A stretch of DNA of 64,000 nt from Roseiarcus sp963749715. GTDB taxonomy: Bacteria; Pseudomonadota; Alphaproteobacteria; Rhizobiales; Beijerinckiaceae. The translations under genes were made by a program, and so were the position numbers. Shown piece after piece: positions 35,716 to 45,332 of this stretch (position 1 is its first letter; each line of letters opens with the position of its first letter). Location of the stretch: assembly GCA_963749715.1 (NCBI GenBank), contig CAVVNR010000004.1:124001-188000 (forward strand), in the 5' to 3' direction. The notes under the pieces are model-generated. The model was given only the letters and a program-made list of their open reading frames with translations, searched no databases and was not told where the DNA came from.

Positions 35716-36542
35716 CCGACCGCGACCCCAACGAGCGGCTGCTCAGGCTCAACGCCGCCCTGGACAGCGAGCTCGACGCCATGGGCTCGCTCGAATTTGA
35801 GCGCGAGCTCAGCGACGATCCGGCGCTCGCCGCCGAATACCGTCGCCTCGGAGCGCTGCGCGACGCGGTCCGTCGTCACGCGCCGCGTGAGATGGCCTCA
35901 CAAGCGCTCGCCGACCGCATCGCCGCGCTCGTCCCGCCGGCGCTCCCGCCCCAGGCGGCCGCGGCATCCGCGACCGTGGTTCCGCTCCCACGGCGGGCAT
36001 GGTTCGACAGGCGTGCGCTTGCGATGGCCGCCTCCTTCGCTGTCCTCGGCTTTGCGGTCGGCGCTGGGCTTACTGCGCTGCGCACCGCTTCCGGTTCCAG
36101 CGGCGCCGCCGAGCGCCTCGTCTCGGATTTCGCCCGCGCAGAAATCGCTGGTCAGCCGTTCGACGTCGCCTCCTCGGACCGGCATACGGTCAAGCCATGG
36201 CTTGCCGCGCACGCGACGGTCAGCGCCGAAATCGCCGACCTCGCCAGCCAAGGCTTCACGCTCGAAGGCGGGCGCATCGCCGTCGTCGACCGCATTCCCG
36301 CGCCGACGCTCGTCTATCGCAAGCGCGAGCATCTCATCGCCGTGACCGAGCTTCCTGCGACGATGGCTGGCGCGCGCGACCGGGGCGCGATCGAGACCAT
36401 CGACGGCTTCCATGTCGCCCGCTGGTCCGACGCGAACCTGAGCTACGTCGCGGTGAGCGACATCGACGAGAAGGACCTCGCCGCCTTCGCCGAGGCGTTC
36501 CGGGCGGCGCAAAAGCCTGCGGGCGAATCGCCCGCTCACTAA
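35712..36542 (+). CDS. Membrane-bound anti-sigma factor
   Basis: 276 residues. The N-terminal cytoplasmic anti-sigma region (LLRLNAALDSELDAMGSLEF, about 1-80) lacks a clear zinc-binding HxxxCxxC motif. A single membrane helix (ALAMAASFAVLGFAVGAGLT, about 100-120) leads to a periplasmic domain with FTLEGGRIAVVDRIPAPTLV, typical of this group. It is translationally coupled to the sigma gene and should sequester it until a signal arrives at the envelope. The call rests on position, topology and the N-terminal region more than on a named family. Confidence 0.85.
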   Translation: MTDRDPNERLLRLNAALDSELDAMGSLEFERELSDDPALAAEYRRLGALRDAVRRHAPREMASQALADRIAALVPPALPPQAAAASATVVPLPRRAWFDRRALAMAASFAVLGFAVGAGLTALRTASGSSGAAERLVSDFARAEIAGQPFDVASSDRHTVKPWLAAHATVSAEIADLASQGFTLEGGRIAVVDRIPAPTLVYRKREHLIAVTELPATMAGARDRGAIETIDGFHVARWSDANLSYVAVSDIDEKDLAAFAEAFRAAQKPAGESPAH

Positions 36543-36712
36543 AGCAAGCGAGAGAATCCCTGGATGTCCAAGCTTTTCTCTTGGAAAGATCTGGATGGAG
36601 CTTCTGCTGGCTTGGCCAGGCTCGGCAAGTTTTGGATTGGGCTTGGAAGACAAAGCAGGCTGGTATCGTTCTTTGTGCCCCCTTCCCTCGCCGCCTCCAA
36701 ACCCCTATATGT

Positions 36713-37037
36713 GGCTTGCCGTCCGCGAGGGCGGCTATGGCGATAAATGGGCATCGGAATAAGTCTTTCGGACCCGGGGGCGGTACCCGGCGCCTCCACC
36801 CAAGCCCGCTTCAGGCAAGCGGGTTTCGGCGGGGGCGAAATAGGTTCGACGGGGGACCCAAAGGGTGATCTTTCGCTCGGCATGATACCGCCGTTATCGG
36901 GTCAAACCTATAGTTGCGAATGACAACTATGCTCCGGTGGCCCTCGCTGCGTAATGCAGCGCTGGTACTGGGAAACAAGTCCTAGGGGTTTGCACTTCTA
37001 GGCGGGGTCCGGAGGCGCCTGGCAACAGAAGCCTCCA
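36713..37037 (+). ncRNA. ssrA: Two-piece (permuted) tmRNA, ssrA
   Basis: The acceptor piece comes first. T-arm CCGGG-GGCGGTA-CCCGG is at 36774-36790, followed by acceptor strand CGCCTCC (36791-36797) and ACC; the encoded end is ACCC, so a full CCA is not encoded. An intervening hairpin (CCCGCTT 36805-36811, AAGCGGG 36817-36823) separates it from the coding piece, whose GGGGGCG (36831-36837) pairs with CGCCTCC. GGGGGCGAAATAGGTTCGAC is the typical tmRNA 5' sequence. The tag frame is 36916-36954: ANDNYAPVALAA then stop, preceded by GTT. A hairpin GGAGGC/GCCTCC (37011-37036) closes the coding piece. Outer ends are estimates. tmRNA rescues stalled ribosomes; sspB is next. Confidence 0.9.
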
Positions 37038-37143
37038 CTTCCCTCAACTGTCGGTCGGCGATCGCGCTCAGGCGCAGGTGTGACCCAGATTGCATTGCCT
37101 CGGACGGTCGGTTAGTCCTTGCATCATCGCGAGCGCAAGCCTC

Positions 37144-37695
37144 ATGGGAACCGACCTCATCCGCTACGATCTTCTGGTGCAGGACGCGCTGCGCTCCGTG
37201 GTGCGCAAGGTGCTGGCCGACACCTCTCGCACGGGGCTGATCGGCGACCATCACTTCAACATCGCGTTCAAGACCCACGCGCCTGGCGTGGTCGCGCCGG
37301 CCGCGGTCAAGAGTCGTTTTCCCGACGAGATGTCGATCATTCTGCAGCACGAGTTCTGGGACCTGGTCGTCACCCAGGACGCCTTCGAAGTTAGCCTCAA
37401 TTTCTCGCGCAAGCCGGAGCGATTGGTCGTGCCCTTCGATTCGATAACCGGCTTCACCGATCCGTCGGTGCCGTTCGGCTTCAAGCTCGAGCCGCGCGTG
37501 TCGGAGCCGGCGGCAACCCGCGCGCCGGCCGCGGCCGCCAAGCCGGGTTCAACGTCGGCGGCGCCAGCCAAGGCCGCGCCGCCAAGACCGGCGTCGCAGG
37601 CCCCCGCGGCGAAGGCCGCTCAACGGGCGGAGAAGCCCGCCGCGCCAGAGGGCGAGGCCAAAGTCGTGTCGATCGACGCCTTCCGCAAGAAATAG
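37144..37695 (+). CDS. sspB: ClpXP adaptor SspB (alpha type)
   Basis: 183 residues from an ATG at 37144 (MGTDLIRYDLLVQDALRSVV). The conserved SspB-alpha body contains GLIGDHHFNIAFKTHAPGVV, MSIILQHEFWDLVVTQDAFE and PERLVVPFDSITGFTDPSVP. A disordered Ala/Pro/Lys-rich linker (about 120-170) ends in VVSIDAFRKK, the short C-terminal ClpX-binding segment typical of SspB. SspB captures SsrA-tagged proteins and delivers them to ClpXP. It lies about 105 bases downstream of ssrA on the same strand. Confidence 0.92.
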   Translation: MGTDLIRYDLLVQDALRSVVRKVLADTSRTGLIGDHHFNIAFKTHAPGVVAPAAVKSRFPDEMSIILQHEFWDLVVTQDAFEVSLNFSRKPERLVVPFDSITGFTDPSVPFGFKLEPRVSEPAATRAPAAAAKPGSTSAAPAKAAPPRPASQAPAAKAAQRAEKPAAPEGEAKVVSIDAFRKK

Positions 37696-37708
37696 CCGAG
37701 AGGAGCTA

Positions 37709-37897
37709 TTGAGCGAGATCGTCAACCTCCGGCGGACGCGAAAGCAAAAGACGCGCGAGCGCGAGCGAGCGGCAGCGGCGCAGAACCGCGTCGTCTTCGG
37801 CCGCTCGAAAGCCGAGAAACGTCTCGTCGAGAGCGAGCGAGCGCTTTCAGACGCCAGCCTCGAAGCCCGTCGGCTCGATCGCCCCGATGCCGACTGA
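37709..37897 (+). CDS. DUF4169 family protein
   Basis: 62 residues from a TTG at 37709 with AGGAG at 37701-37705. It starts SEIVNLRRTRKQKTRERERA and is highly basic and helical (AQNRVVFGRSKAEKRLVESE), typical of DUF4169. The function is unknown; the charge suggests nucleic-acid or ribosome contact, but that is a guess. It is conserved between sspB and the RHH gene in alphaproteobacteria. Its 3' end overlaps the next gene by 11 bases. Confidence 0.82.
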   Translation: MSEIVNLRRTRKQKTRERERAAAAQNRVVFGRSKAEKRLVESERALSDASLEARRLDRPDAD

Positions 37898-38129
37898 CGC
37901 CACGAGCTTGCGCGTCGTCAAACGCTCGCTGGTCATCGCCGGACATCGCACCAGCGTCTCGATCGAGGATGCGTTCTGGCGCCGGCTGCGAGGCATCGCC
38001 AGCAAGCGCGGACTGTCGCTCAATCAGGTGGCTGCGATGGTCGACGCCTCGCGCGGCGACGCCAATCTGTCGTCGGCCATTCGGGTGTTTGTGCTCGAGG
38101 CCGAGGGGGACGCTCAATTCGATCAGTAG
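37887..38129 (+). CDS. Ribbon-helix-helix domain protein
   Basis: 80 residues from an ATG at 37887. RVVKRSLVIAGHRTSVSIED (beta ribbon) then FWRRLRGIASKRGLSLNQVA form a ribbon-helix-helix domain of the RHH_4 type, with a short helical tail ending GDAQFDQ. It is a putative small DNA-binding regulator. It is the last gene of the sspB-DUF4169-RHH group and is convergent with, and slightly overlaps, the end of the AsmA-like gene. Confidence 0.83.
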   Translation: MPTDATSLRVVKRSLVIAGHRTSVSIEDAFWRRLRGIASKRGLSLNQVAAMVDASRGDANLSSAIRVFVLEAEGDAQFDQ

Positions 38130-41100
38130 AGGCCGCCAGGCGACGGGTCGCCCGGCGGCGAGCGCGCTTTTGGCCTCGCTGGGGGCATCGGCGAGGGCGC
38201 GTTCGGCGCCCAAATCGTCGGTCTTCGCGGCCGCGGGAGCCGGCGCGAACGGAGCCTTCGCGGCTGTCGTCGCCTCGCCGTCCGGGGCTTCGGTCTTTGC
38301 GGCTTCGGCGTTGTCAGCCGCGGCCTTTTCGGCCGCCGCCTTCTTCGCCGCCGCCGCCTCGAGCTCGGCCGCCTTCTCCGTCTCCTCCTGAGCGCGCAGG
38401 CGCTCGGCAAGGCCCTTCAGTCGCGATTGCTCGACTTCGAAGTCCTCGATCTCCTGCCGCCGTCGGTCCATCAGCCGCTCGCCCTTGAGGCGTCGATTGA
38501 AGTAGGCGCGCTCGCGGATGTCGGCTTCCATCGCGGCGATGCGGTCGGTCTCGCGCGCGATCGCCTGCGCGGCGAGGCCGGCGGATAGGGAGCTGACGTC
38601 GAGCTGCCGCCTTGGCGCCTCCACGGCGTTGTCTGCGACGACAGCCGCGCTCGGCGGCGGTCCCGACCAGAACTTCAAGTCGCCGGCCGACAAGGAGAGC
38701 GTGAGGCGCGTTTCGGCGGCGAGCTTGCGCAGATCGAGGTCGGCGCTCAGCACGCCGTCGCCGCGCCGTCCGGGGAATCCTGATCGGGCCGATTTTCATG
38801 ACGCCGGCGCTAAGCGCGATCGACGCCGACCCGTCCGGGATCGCCAGCGGCGCCCGGCTCAGCTCGTTGCCGAAGGCGAACGCGATATTGGTCTCGTCCA
38901 GCGCCGCGTCGGGGGCCTGCGCCTTGGCCACGACGCGGTCGAGCGCGGCAGGATCGGTGCGCGGCAGCGCGGCGCTGGCGAATGTCACCGTCCCGGCGCC
39001 GGCGAGCCCGTCGATCAGCGCGGCGGAACTGCGCCCGGTCGAGGCGAAATCGAGCGTTCCTCCCAGGCGGCCAGCGAATCCTGGCCGTTCGAGCGCGACC
39101 GAATTCGACGCCCAATCCGCCGGTCAGCGTCGCAGAGTCCCCGTCGCGACGGATCGTCGCGTGTCCGGAGGCGCCGCCTCCCGCGATCTGCATTTTAAGG
39201 TCGTCAAGATCGAGCCGGCCCTTGTCAAGGCGCATTGCGGTCGCGAACCCCTGCGCAGAGAGAGCGTCGGTCAGATCGAGCGTTCCTACCCGGAGCTGCA
39301 CGGCGGTGGATGGAAGGCGAAGCGGCGGGAGGGCGAATTTTGCCTCCGACCAGCGCGCTCCCGCCCTGCCCAGCTGGGGTGACCCGAGCGCGAGCGCCAG
39401 AATGCTGGCGATCGGCAGGCGGTCGAGTGCGAGCTCGCCTTCGAGCTCCGCCCGAGGTTGCCGCGGCTCCGCGTCCCCCGAGCCAACGGCCTCCTGGGCG
39501 CGGGAAATGTCGGCGCTCGCGAGCGCGACCGCCGGAGGCGTCGCGGCAGGCTCGAAGGTCAATTCGCCGTTGGCCTTGACGCCGGCGATCGTCGCGGCGA
39601 GCTTCGAGAACGTCCACCGATCGCCGCGCAAAGTCGCCTCGAATCCGATATCGGCAGGCCCGAGCACGCCGCCGCTGGCCGGCGCAAGACCGAGCGCGGC
39701 CGCAAGCGGGGCGAGGTTCGGCGACTTGATCCTGGCGCCGCCGAACAGTTTTGCCCCGTCGCCCTCGGCGGCCGGCAGGAAGCGGCCGCGCCAGGCGAGT
39801 TCCGAACCCGCAATCGAGGACGTCGCGTCGACATCATAGCCCTGCGCCCAGGCGCCCCCCGCATTGAGCGCGACATGGGCGCGCCCGCTCCCGGCCGACG
39901 CCGCGCGCAGCCCCAACTGCCGCAGCAGCGCGCCGGAATTTGGCGAATCGAGCGCGAGGGTCAGGGCGCGGCCGTTCTCTTTCGGCTGCCGGTCGAGCGC
40001 AATCGTGAACTGGGTTTCGCCCGCCGATCCATTCGCCCGCATGGATTCGATGGCGGAAGCATCGCCGGCGCCATGGGCGTCGAAAGTGAGCGCCGCCGGC
40101 GAAAGCTCGGCCGCGCGCTCGACCAGAATCCGGCTCCAGTCGCCGGGCGCGAGGCGCGAAACCAGAACGGCGAAATCGTGCAGCCGGTCGGCTCGCAGAC
40201 GGCCGGTCGCCGCCATCGAGCTGGGACCGATCGCGCCCTGGAGGTCGAGGGAGGCGCCGTCCAAGCCGGCGACGCTCAAGCGCTCGAGTGTGACGTTCGG
40301 CCCGCTCTTGACCGCCCTCATGAGCATCGAGCCGCTGTCGATCTCTGCGTCGCCGACCCGCGCGATATGCAACGAGCCCGCGCTCAGCGAGAGCGAAAAG
40401 TCCATGCCGCCGACCATGTTCGCGGCGGCGAGGCTCGGCAGCGTGTCGACGTCGAGCGATTCGCTCGCGAGATCCGCGTCGAAGCGGCCGGCTTTGCCGC
40501 CGGCGGGAGCGGCGAAGGCGAGGGAGCCTGTCAGGGTCGTGCGGTCCACCGTCAGCCTCAGATCGCGTGCGGAGAATCCGGTCGCGGACGCTTCGAGGCC
40601 GCCCGACAGCGAGGCGCTGCGATAGGAAAGCGCTTGACCAATGGCCACGACTTTGGCGGCGCTCTCAGGCGCGCCGAGGCTCGCCCAGTCGCGAAGAAGC
40701 GCAAGGTCGGCGGTGCTGAACTCGACTTCGCCGCGGAATTTCGCCGCCGCGCCAGTTTCGAGATCGCCTTCGCCCCGCAATCGGCTTTGCCCGGGCAGGC
40801 CGAGGTTGTAGCGCAGATGCAGCGGCGCGCCGGGCTCGGCTCGCAGCGCCACGCTGGCGTCCGGCAGCGTCTGGGCGCCAAGGATAATCGGCTCGGCCGA
40901 GACCTGGGCCTGGATCGACATCCAGCCTCGCCGGCCCTGAAGCGCCGCCGACGCAATCCCGGACAGCAATGTGACGGCGCGCGCGGGCGCCACGCCGTCT
41001 TCGCCCTTGCGGCGCATGAGCGAGTCGACGTTGGCCTGTTTGGCTTTCAGACCGATGCTGAGCCCGGCCGGCGAGCCAAAGGCGAGGGTCGCGTCTCCCT

Positions 41101-41966
41101 CGGCCCTAAGCGCCCGTTCTTCCGTCCCGAGCCGAAACTCCGCGCCGCGAATGGCCGCGTGATGGAGGTCGGCGTTCATCTGTCCGGCGACGCGCCAGGG
41201 TATGGGGTCGGGCTCGCCGGGCGCGGCTCCCGTCAACGTCGCCGCGCCAGCCAATCGAAGACCGGCGAGCCCGCCCGCGGCGTCGCCCTCGAGCATGCCT
41301 TCGAACTTGGCGGCAGGCCAGCTCGGCCCGGCATCCACCTCGATGCGAAGCGGCGTCCCCTCGAGACCCGGCTTCTCCGAAGCCAACCTGAAAACGACCG
41401 GCGCGTCGTCAGGGCCGGAAAATTGGCCGGTGAGATGAGCCGGCCCGTTGAGAGACGGCGCGGCGGCCTCGATCTCGACGCCGGCGATCTCCGACGCCGC
41501 TGCGTTGCCGTTGCCGTCGCCGACGATCACCCGCCCGCCGTGCACGATCAGTCGGTCGACCCCGGTGGACTGGAGCCGCGCGATCGGCAACGTAGGGAAT
41601 CGCGGCGGCGCCGTCGCCACCGCGCATGATGGTCAGAACGGGTTGATCGAGGCTGATGTCGGAGAATTCGATCTGACCGCTCGTCAGCTTGACGAGCGCA
41701 AGCTCGAGCCGCGCCGAAGCGAACGACAGCCGGGGTCCGTCGGCGCTTGGCGCCGACAGCGAGCCGGCGCCGAGCGCGATATAGGGCGTCGGCAGGAGCC
41801 TCAATTCGACCGGCCCATTCAGGGACACGTTCGCGCCGGTGATCGCGTGCAGCCGCGCCTCGATGTCGGCGCGGTGCGCGGACCAGTCGATGAGCATGGG
41901 CGCGACAAGCGCTGCCGACATCACCGCGACCAGCGCGACCGCAATGATGGTCAGGACATTGCGCAC
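38123..41966 (-). CDS. AsmA-family large membrane-anchored protein, four frameshifts
   Basis: A GTG at 41966 opens RNVLTIIAVALVAVMSAALV, a single N-terminal membrane anchor. Then comes the AsmA start (PMLIDWSAHRADIEARLHAI, GPVELRLLPTPYIALGAGSL). The repeat-rich periplasmic body continues with HLTGQFSGPDDAPVVFRLAS and ADGVLSADLDLR-type segments. The C-terminal region is an Ala/Glu/Lys coiled coil (LAERLRAQEETEKAAELEAA), probably ending GDPSPGGLY. The reading frame changes at about 41600, 39100, 38780 and 38200-38400. Each is explained by one extra base, giving about 1280 residues. AsmA-like proteins are implicated in outer-membrane biogenesis and phospholipid transport. Confidence 0.72.
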
Positions 41967-42062
41967 GGGGAAACGATTTCCACTCCGCCTCGATAAGGAC
42001 GCGGGAACGACTCGGCGACCATCGCGGTTCAAAATGGCGCGAAAGTATGACCGTGGCAACAA

Positions 42063-42506
42063 ATCGGCGTCGTGGCGTTCGCGCGAGAGCTCAATCGGCG
42101 TCGCTCTCTGGCGATGTCGGCGGCGCCGGCTGGGACCGATGATTGGCGCCGCGCGCGAGTATAAACATAAGACTTATGTTGTCAGGCGACAACCCGAGCC
42201 TCGAGGCTCTCCAAATCCACCCCAAATTCTCCAAAGCCCGGCCAAATTATCCCAAGAAACAGCCAAATATTTCCAAGAAAAATGAGTTGGATTTCCTTGG
42301 ATTGTCTTGTGCGAAATGAGCCGCTTCAATGAGTTCCCCCGACCCCTTGGGCAAAAAAATCTTTCCTGGATATTTTGCCCCAGAGGGCGATGCTGGACCC
42401 CGCGTGACAAGCTCCGGCGCCTGTATCGAATTTTCCGGTCTCCGCCCGGATTGTGAATCGCAGGTTGATTTTCATGACCCGCGGAGCATAGCATGGTTTT
42501 TGCTTT
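42063..42506. promoter_or_regulatory. Intergenic region with two adjoining palindromes and CCAAAT repeats
   Basis: AACATAA (42164-42170) and TTATGTT (42174-42180) are perfect arms around GAC. GTTGTC (42178-42183) and GACAAC (42188-42193) are perfect arms around AGGC, and the two palindromes share bases 42178-42180. Immediately after, 42205-42275 is an AT-rich run in which CCAAA/CCAAG recurs about seven times. No conserved gene is seen in the 444 bases. A minus-strand frame at 42174-42494 is open but has no recognisable product. The palindromes lie upstream of the AsmA-like gene and downstream of the hydroxypyruvate isomerase gene. Confidence 0.45.
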
Positions 42507-43310
42507 TCAGAAAGAAGAATCCTCGCTTTTGCCGCCCCAATCCCGATAGGGCGCCATCCAGGCGAGACCTGCTTCGGTGGTCGTCAGCGGGTGATATTCG
42601 CAGCCGACCCAGCCGTCGTAGCCGAGCCGGTCGATCAACGGGATCAGGAACGCGTAGTTGATCTCGCCCGCGCCCGGCTCATGCCGGCCGGGATTGTCGG
42701 CGATCTGGATATGGGCGATGCGCGGCGCCGCCGCTTCGAGGCGACGGGCGAGATCGCCGTCCATCACCTGCATGTGGTAGATGTCGGCTTGCAGATAGAG
42801 GTTATCGGACTTCACGCGGCTCATCAGCCGCAAGGCCTCGTCGCTGCGGCTCAAGAAGAAGCCCGGGATGTCGCGCGTGTTGATCGGCTCGATCAGGAGC
42901 TTGACGCCGCGTCGGCGCGCCGCGTCGGCGGCGAAGGCGAGGTTGGCGACAAACGTCTCCTCCAGGGCTCGCCGATCGGCGTCGGCCGGGGCAACGCCGG
43001 CGAGGCAGTTGAGGCGCGGGCAGCCGAGCTCCTCGGCATAATCGAGAGCGCGGGAGACGCCGTCGCGGAACGCCGCTTCGCGGCCGGCGAGGATGGCGAT
43101 GCCGCGCTCGCCGGCCTCGCCGGCTGGGAGGTTGAACAGCGCCTGCGTCAGGCCATGGTCGGCGAGCCGCCGGCCGATGTCGCGCGCGCGATGCTCATAG
43201 GGCGACGCATATTCGACGCCCTTGAACCCGGCTCTCGCGGCCGCGGCGAAGCGATCGAGAAACGGCAGCTCGGTGAACAGGAAGCCCAAATTGGCGGAGA
43301 ATTTCGGCAT
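42507..43310 (-). CDS. hyi: Hydroxypyruvate isomerase
   Basis: 267 residues starting MPKFSANLGFLFTELPFLDR at 43310. TIM-barrel xylose-isomerase-like family with GFKGVEYASPYEHRARDIGR, the metal-binding VKLLIEPINTRDIPGFFLSR (catalytic glutamate), NLYLQADIYHMQVMDGDLAR, RIAHIQIADNPGRHEPGAGE and WVGCEYHPLTTTEAGLAWM (second glutamate). It interconverts hydroxypyruvate and tartronate semialdehyde in glyoxylate metabolism. A glycerate kinase at 54273 could use products of the same pathway, though it is 11 kb away. Longer upstream starts are rejected because MPKFSANLGF is the conserved family start. Confidence 0.9.
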   Translation of the reverse strand: MPKFSANLGFLFTELPFLDRFAAAARAGFKGVEYASPYEHRARDIGRRLADHGLTQALFNLPAGEAGERGIAILAGREAAFRDGVSRALDYAEELGCPRLNCLAGVAPADADRRALEETFVANLAFAADAARRRGVKLLIEPINTRDIPGFFLSRSDEALRLMSRVKSDNLYLQADIYHMQVMDGDLARRLEAAAPRIAHIQIADNPGRHEPGAGEINYAFLIPLIDRLGYDGWVGCEYHPLTTTEAGLAWMAPYRDWGGKSEDSSF

Positions 43311-43545
43311 GGCCACTCCGTGGGGCGCGGGAGGCGATCTAGTCTTCAACACAAAATAGCTGCGACGCAAAGCCGAGCGCCACAGCGGCGAAAGCAGGTC
43401 GGATATCACTCTCGCTTTCCGACCCCAATCGGACCTTCGGCCAACAGTTTGGACTCCCTTCCTTCGGCTGGATCGGACCACACCGGGACCGCGCGGCTCT
43501 TGCCGGGTTTTTGTGCTAATCTCAGCGGCGGCCCAGGGGCGCGCC

Positions 43546-45332
43546 ATGAGCGAGACCCGGAAGATTGCGGCGATTCTGGTCGCCGATGTTGTCGGCTACA
43601 GCCGGCTCGCCGGGAGCGGACGAGGATCGGACGCTCTCGCGCCTTCGGGGGCTGCGCAGCGATCTGATCGATCCGGCCATCGCCGCGCATCACGGGCGCA
43701 TCGTCAAGCGCACCGGCGACGGCATTCTGGTCGAGTTTCGCAGCGTGGTCGACGCGGTGCGCTGCGCGATCGAGGTGCAGAACGGCATGGTCGAGCGCAA
43801 CGCCGGCCTGCCGCCGGAGCGCCGCATCGAGTTCCGCGTCGGCATTCATCTGGGCGACGTGGTCGAAGAGAGCGACGGCGACCTGATGGGCGACGGCGTC
43901 AACATCGCCGCGCGGCTGGAGGGCATCTGCCAAGCCGGGCGCGATCTGTCTCTCCGAGGACGCCTATCGGCAAGTCAAGGGGCGGCTCGATCTCGCGGTC
44001 ACCGACCTCGGCCCGACCCAACTCAAGAACATCGCCGACCCGATCCGGGTGTATTCGCTTCACGTCGGCGCGCCGGCCCAAGCGAAACCTGCGACGGAGG
44101 CGAAGCCGCCCGAAAAATCTGCGCCGCCGCGCCTGTCGATGGTCGTCTTGCCGTTCGCCAATATCGGCGGCGATCCAAGCCATGAGCATTTCGTCGATGG
44201 GGTCACGGAGAGCCTCACGACCGATCTTTCGCGGATACGAGGCGCCTTCGTGATCGGGCGCAACACGGCCTTCACCTACAAGGGCAAACCGGTCGACGTG
44301 AAGACGATTGTGCGCGAGTTGAACGTCCGCTACGTCCTCGAAGGCAGCGTTCAGCGCGGGGGGAACCGCATGCGCGTCAATGTCCAGCTCATCGACACCG
44401 AAACGGGCAGCCATCTCTGGGCGGAGCGGTTCGACAAGCCGCTCGCCGATCTCTTCGACATGCAGGACGAAATCGTCGCGCGCCTCGCAAGCGCGCTGAA
44501 CGCCCAGCTCGTCGCCGCCGAGGCGCGACGCGCGGAACAGGCGCCGAACCCCGACTCGATGGACCTCTATTTTCAAGGTTTGGCTTGGCACAACAAGGGT
44601 ACGACCCCCGACACTGTGCTGCGAGCGCGCAGCTTTTTCGATCGCGCGCTCGCCGCCGATCCCGACAATGTCGAGGCGCTTATCGGATCGGCGCGCGCGG
44701 ACGTGGCCGACGGCGCAAATCTTTTTGTGACCGATCCGGCGGCGGCCTTCGCTGCCGCCGAAGCAAAGTTGGCCAAAGCCTTGTCCTCGATCCCGGACCA
44801 TGCGCGCGCACACATGAACTTGGGGCTTGTCAAAGTGTTGACCAAGCGCGCCGCAGAGGGGATCGCCCAATGTCAACACGCTTTGGAGCTGGACCGAAAT
44901 CTTGCCCACGCCCATTCAAATATCGCCTTTGGCAAGATTTTCATCGGTCGCGCCGAAGAAACAGAGACGCATATCCTTGACGCCCTGCGCCTCAGTCCGC
45001 GCGACAAGAATGGATACATCTGGATGAATACCGCGGGGCTGGCGAAGCTCCACCTCGGAAGTGACGAGGAGGCGGCCGCGTGGTTTCGACGGTCAGTCGA
45101 GGCGAATCGAAATTTTCCGGCCCCAAATTTGAATTTGGCCTCAGCTCTCGCGCTGCTGGGCCGGCTTGACGAGGCGCATACGGCAGTCAAAGCCGGTCTC
45201 GCCCTCAATCCAACCCAATCCGCCTCCCGCATCCGCGCCGCCTGGACGGCAAGGAGCGACGAGCCGACGTTCCTGACAGGGGCCGAGCGGATTCTCGAAG
45301 GCATGCGCAAGGCGGGGCTGCCGGAACAATGA
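43546..45332 (+). CDS. Adenylate cyclase (class III) with TolB-like and TPR domains, first copy, two frameshifts
   Basis: An ATG at 43546 opens SETRKIAAILVADVVGYSRL, the class III cyclase start with the first metal Asp. Comparison with copies 2 and 3 shows one extra base at about 43611 (CTCGC-C-GGGAG) and another at about 43932 (CC-A-AGCC). Without them the cyclase domain is intact (VKRTGDGILVEF, GDGVNIAARLE). The linker has no membrane helix, unlike its paralogues. A TolB/FlgO-like domain (SMVVLPFANIGGDPSHEHFV) and TPRs follow, ending MRKAGLPEQ. The corrected length is about 594 residues. The likely product is cAMP. The stop overlaps the start of copy 2 (ATGA). Confidence 0.8.

Noticed and set aside
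36564..36746. 60-codon plus-strand frame before the tmRNA
   Set aside because: It runs into the tmRNA acceptor piece and has no recognisable product.
39458..41629. A 723-codon plus-strand frame opposite the AsmA-like gene
   Set aside because: Antisense shadow; the minus strand has the AsmA membrane anchor and conserved segments, while this frame is Arg-rich and unlike any family.
42174..42494. 106-codon minus-strand frame in the gap before the AsmA-like gene
   Set aside because: No ribosome site or recognisable domain, and it spans the palindrome and CCAAAT tract.
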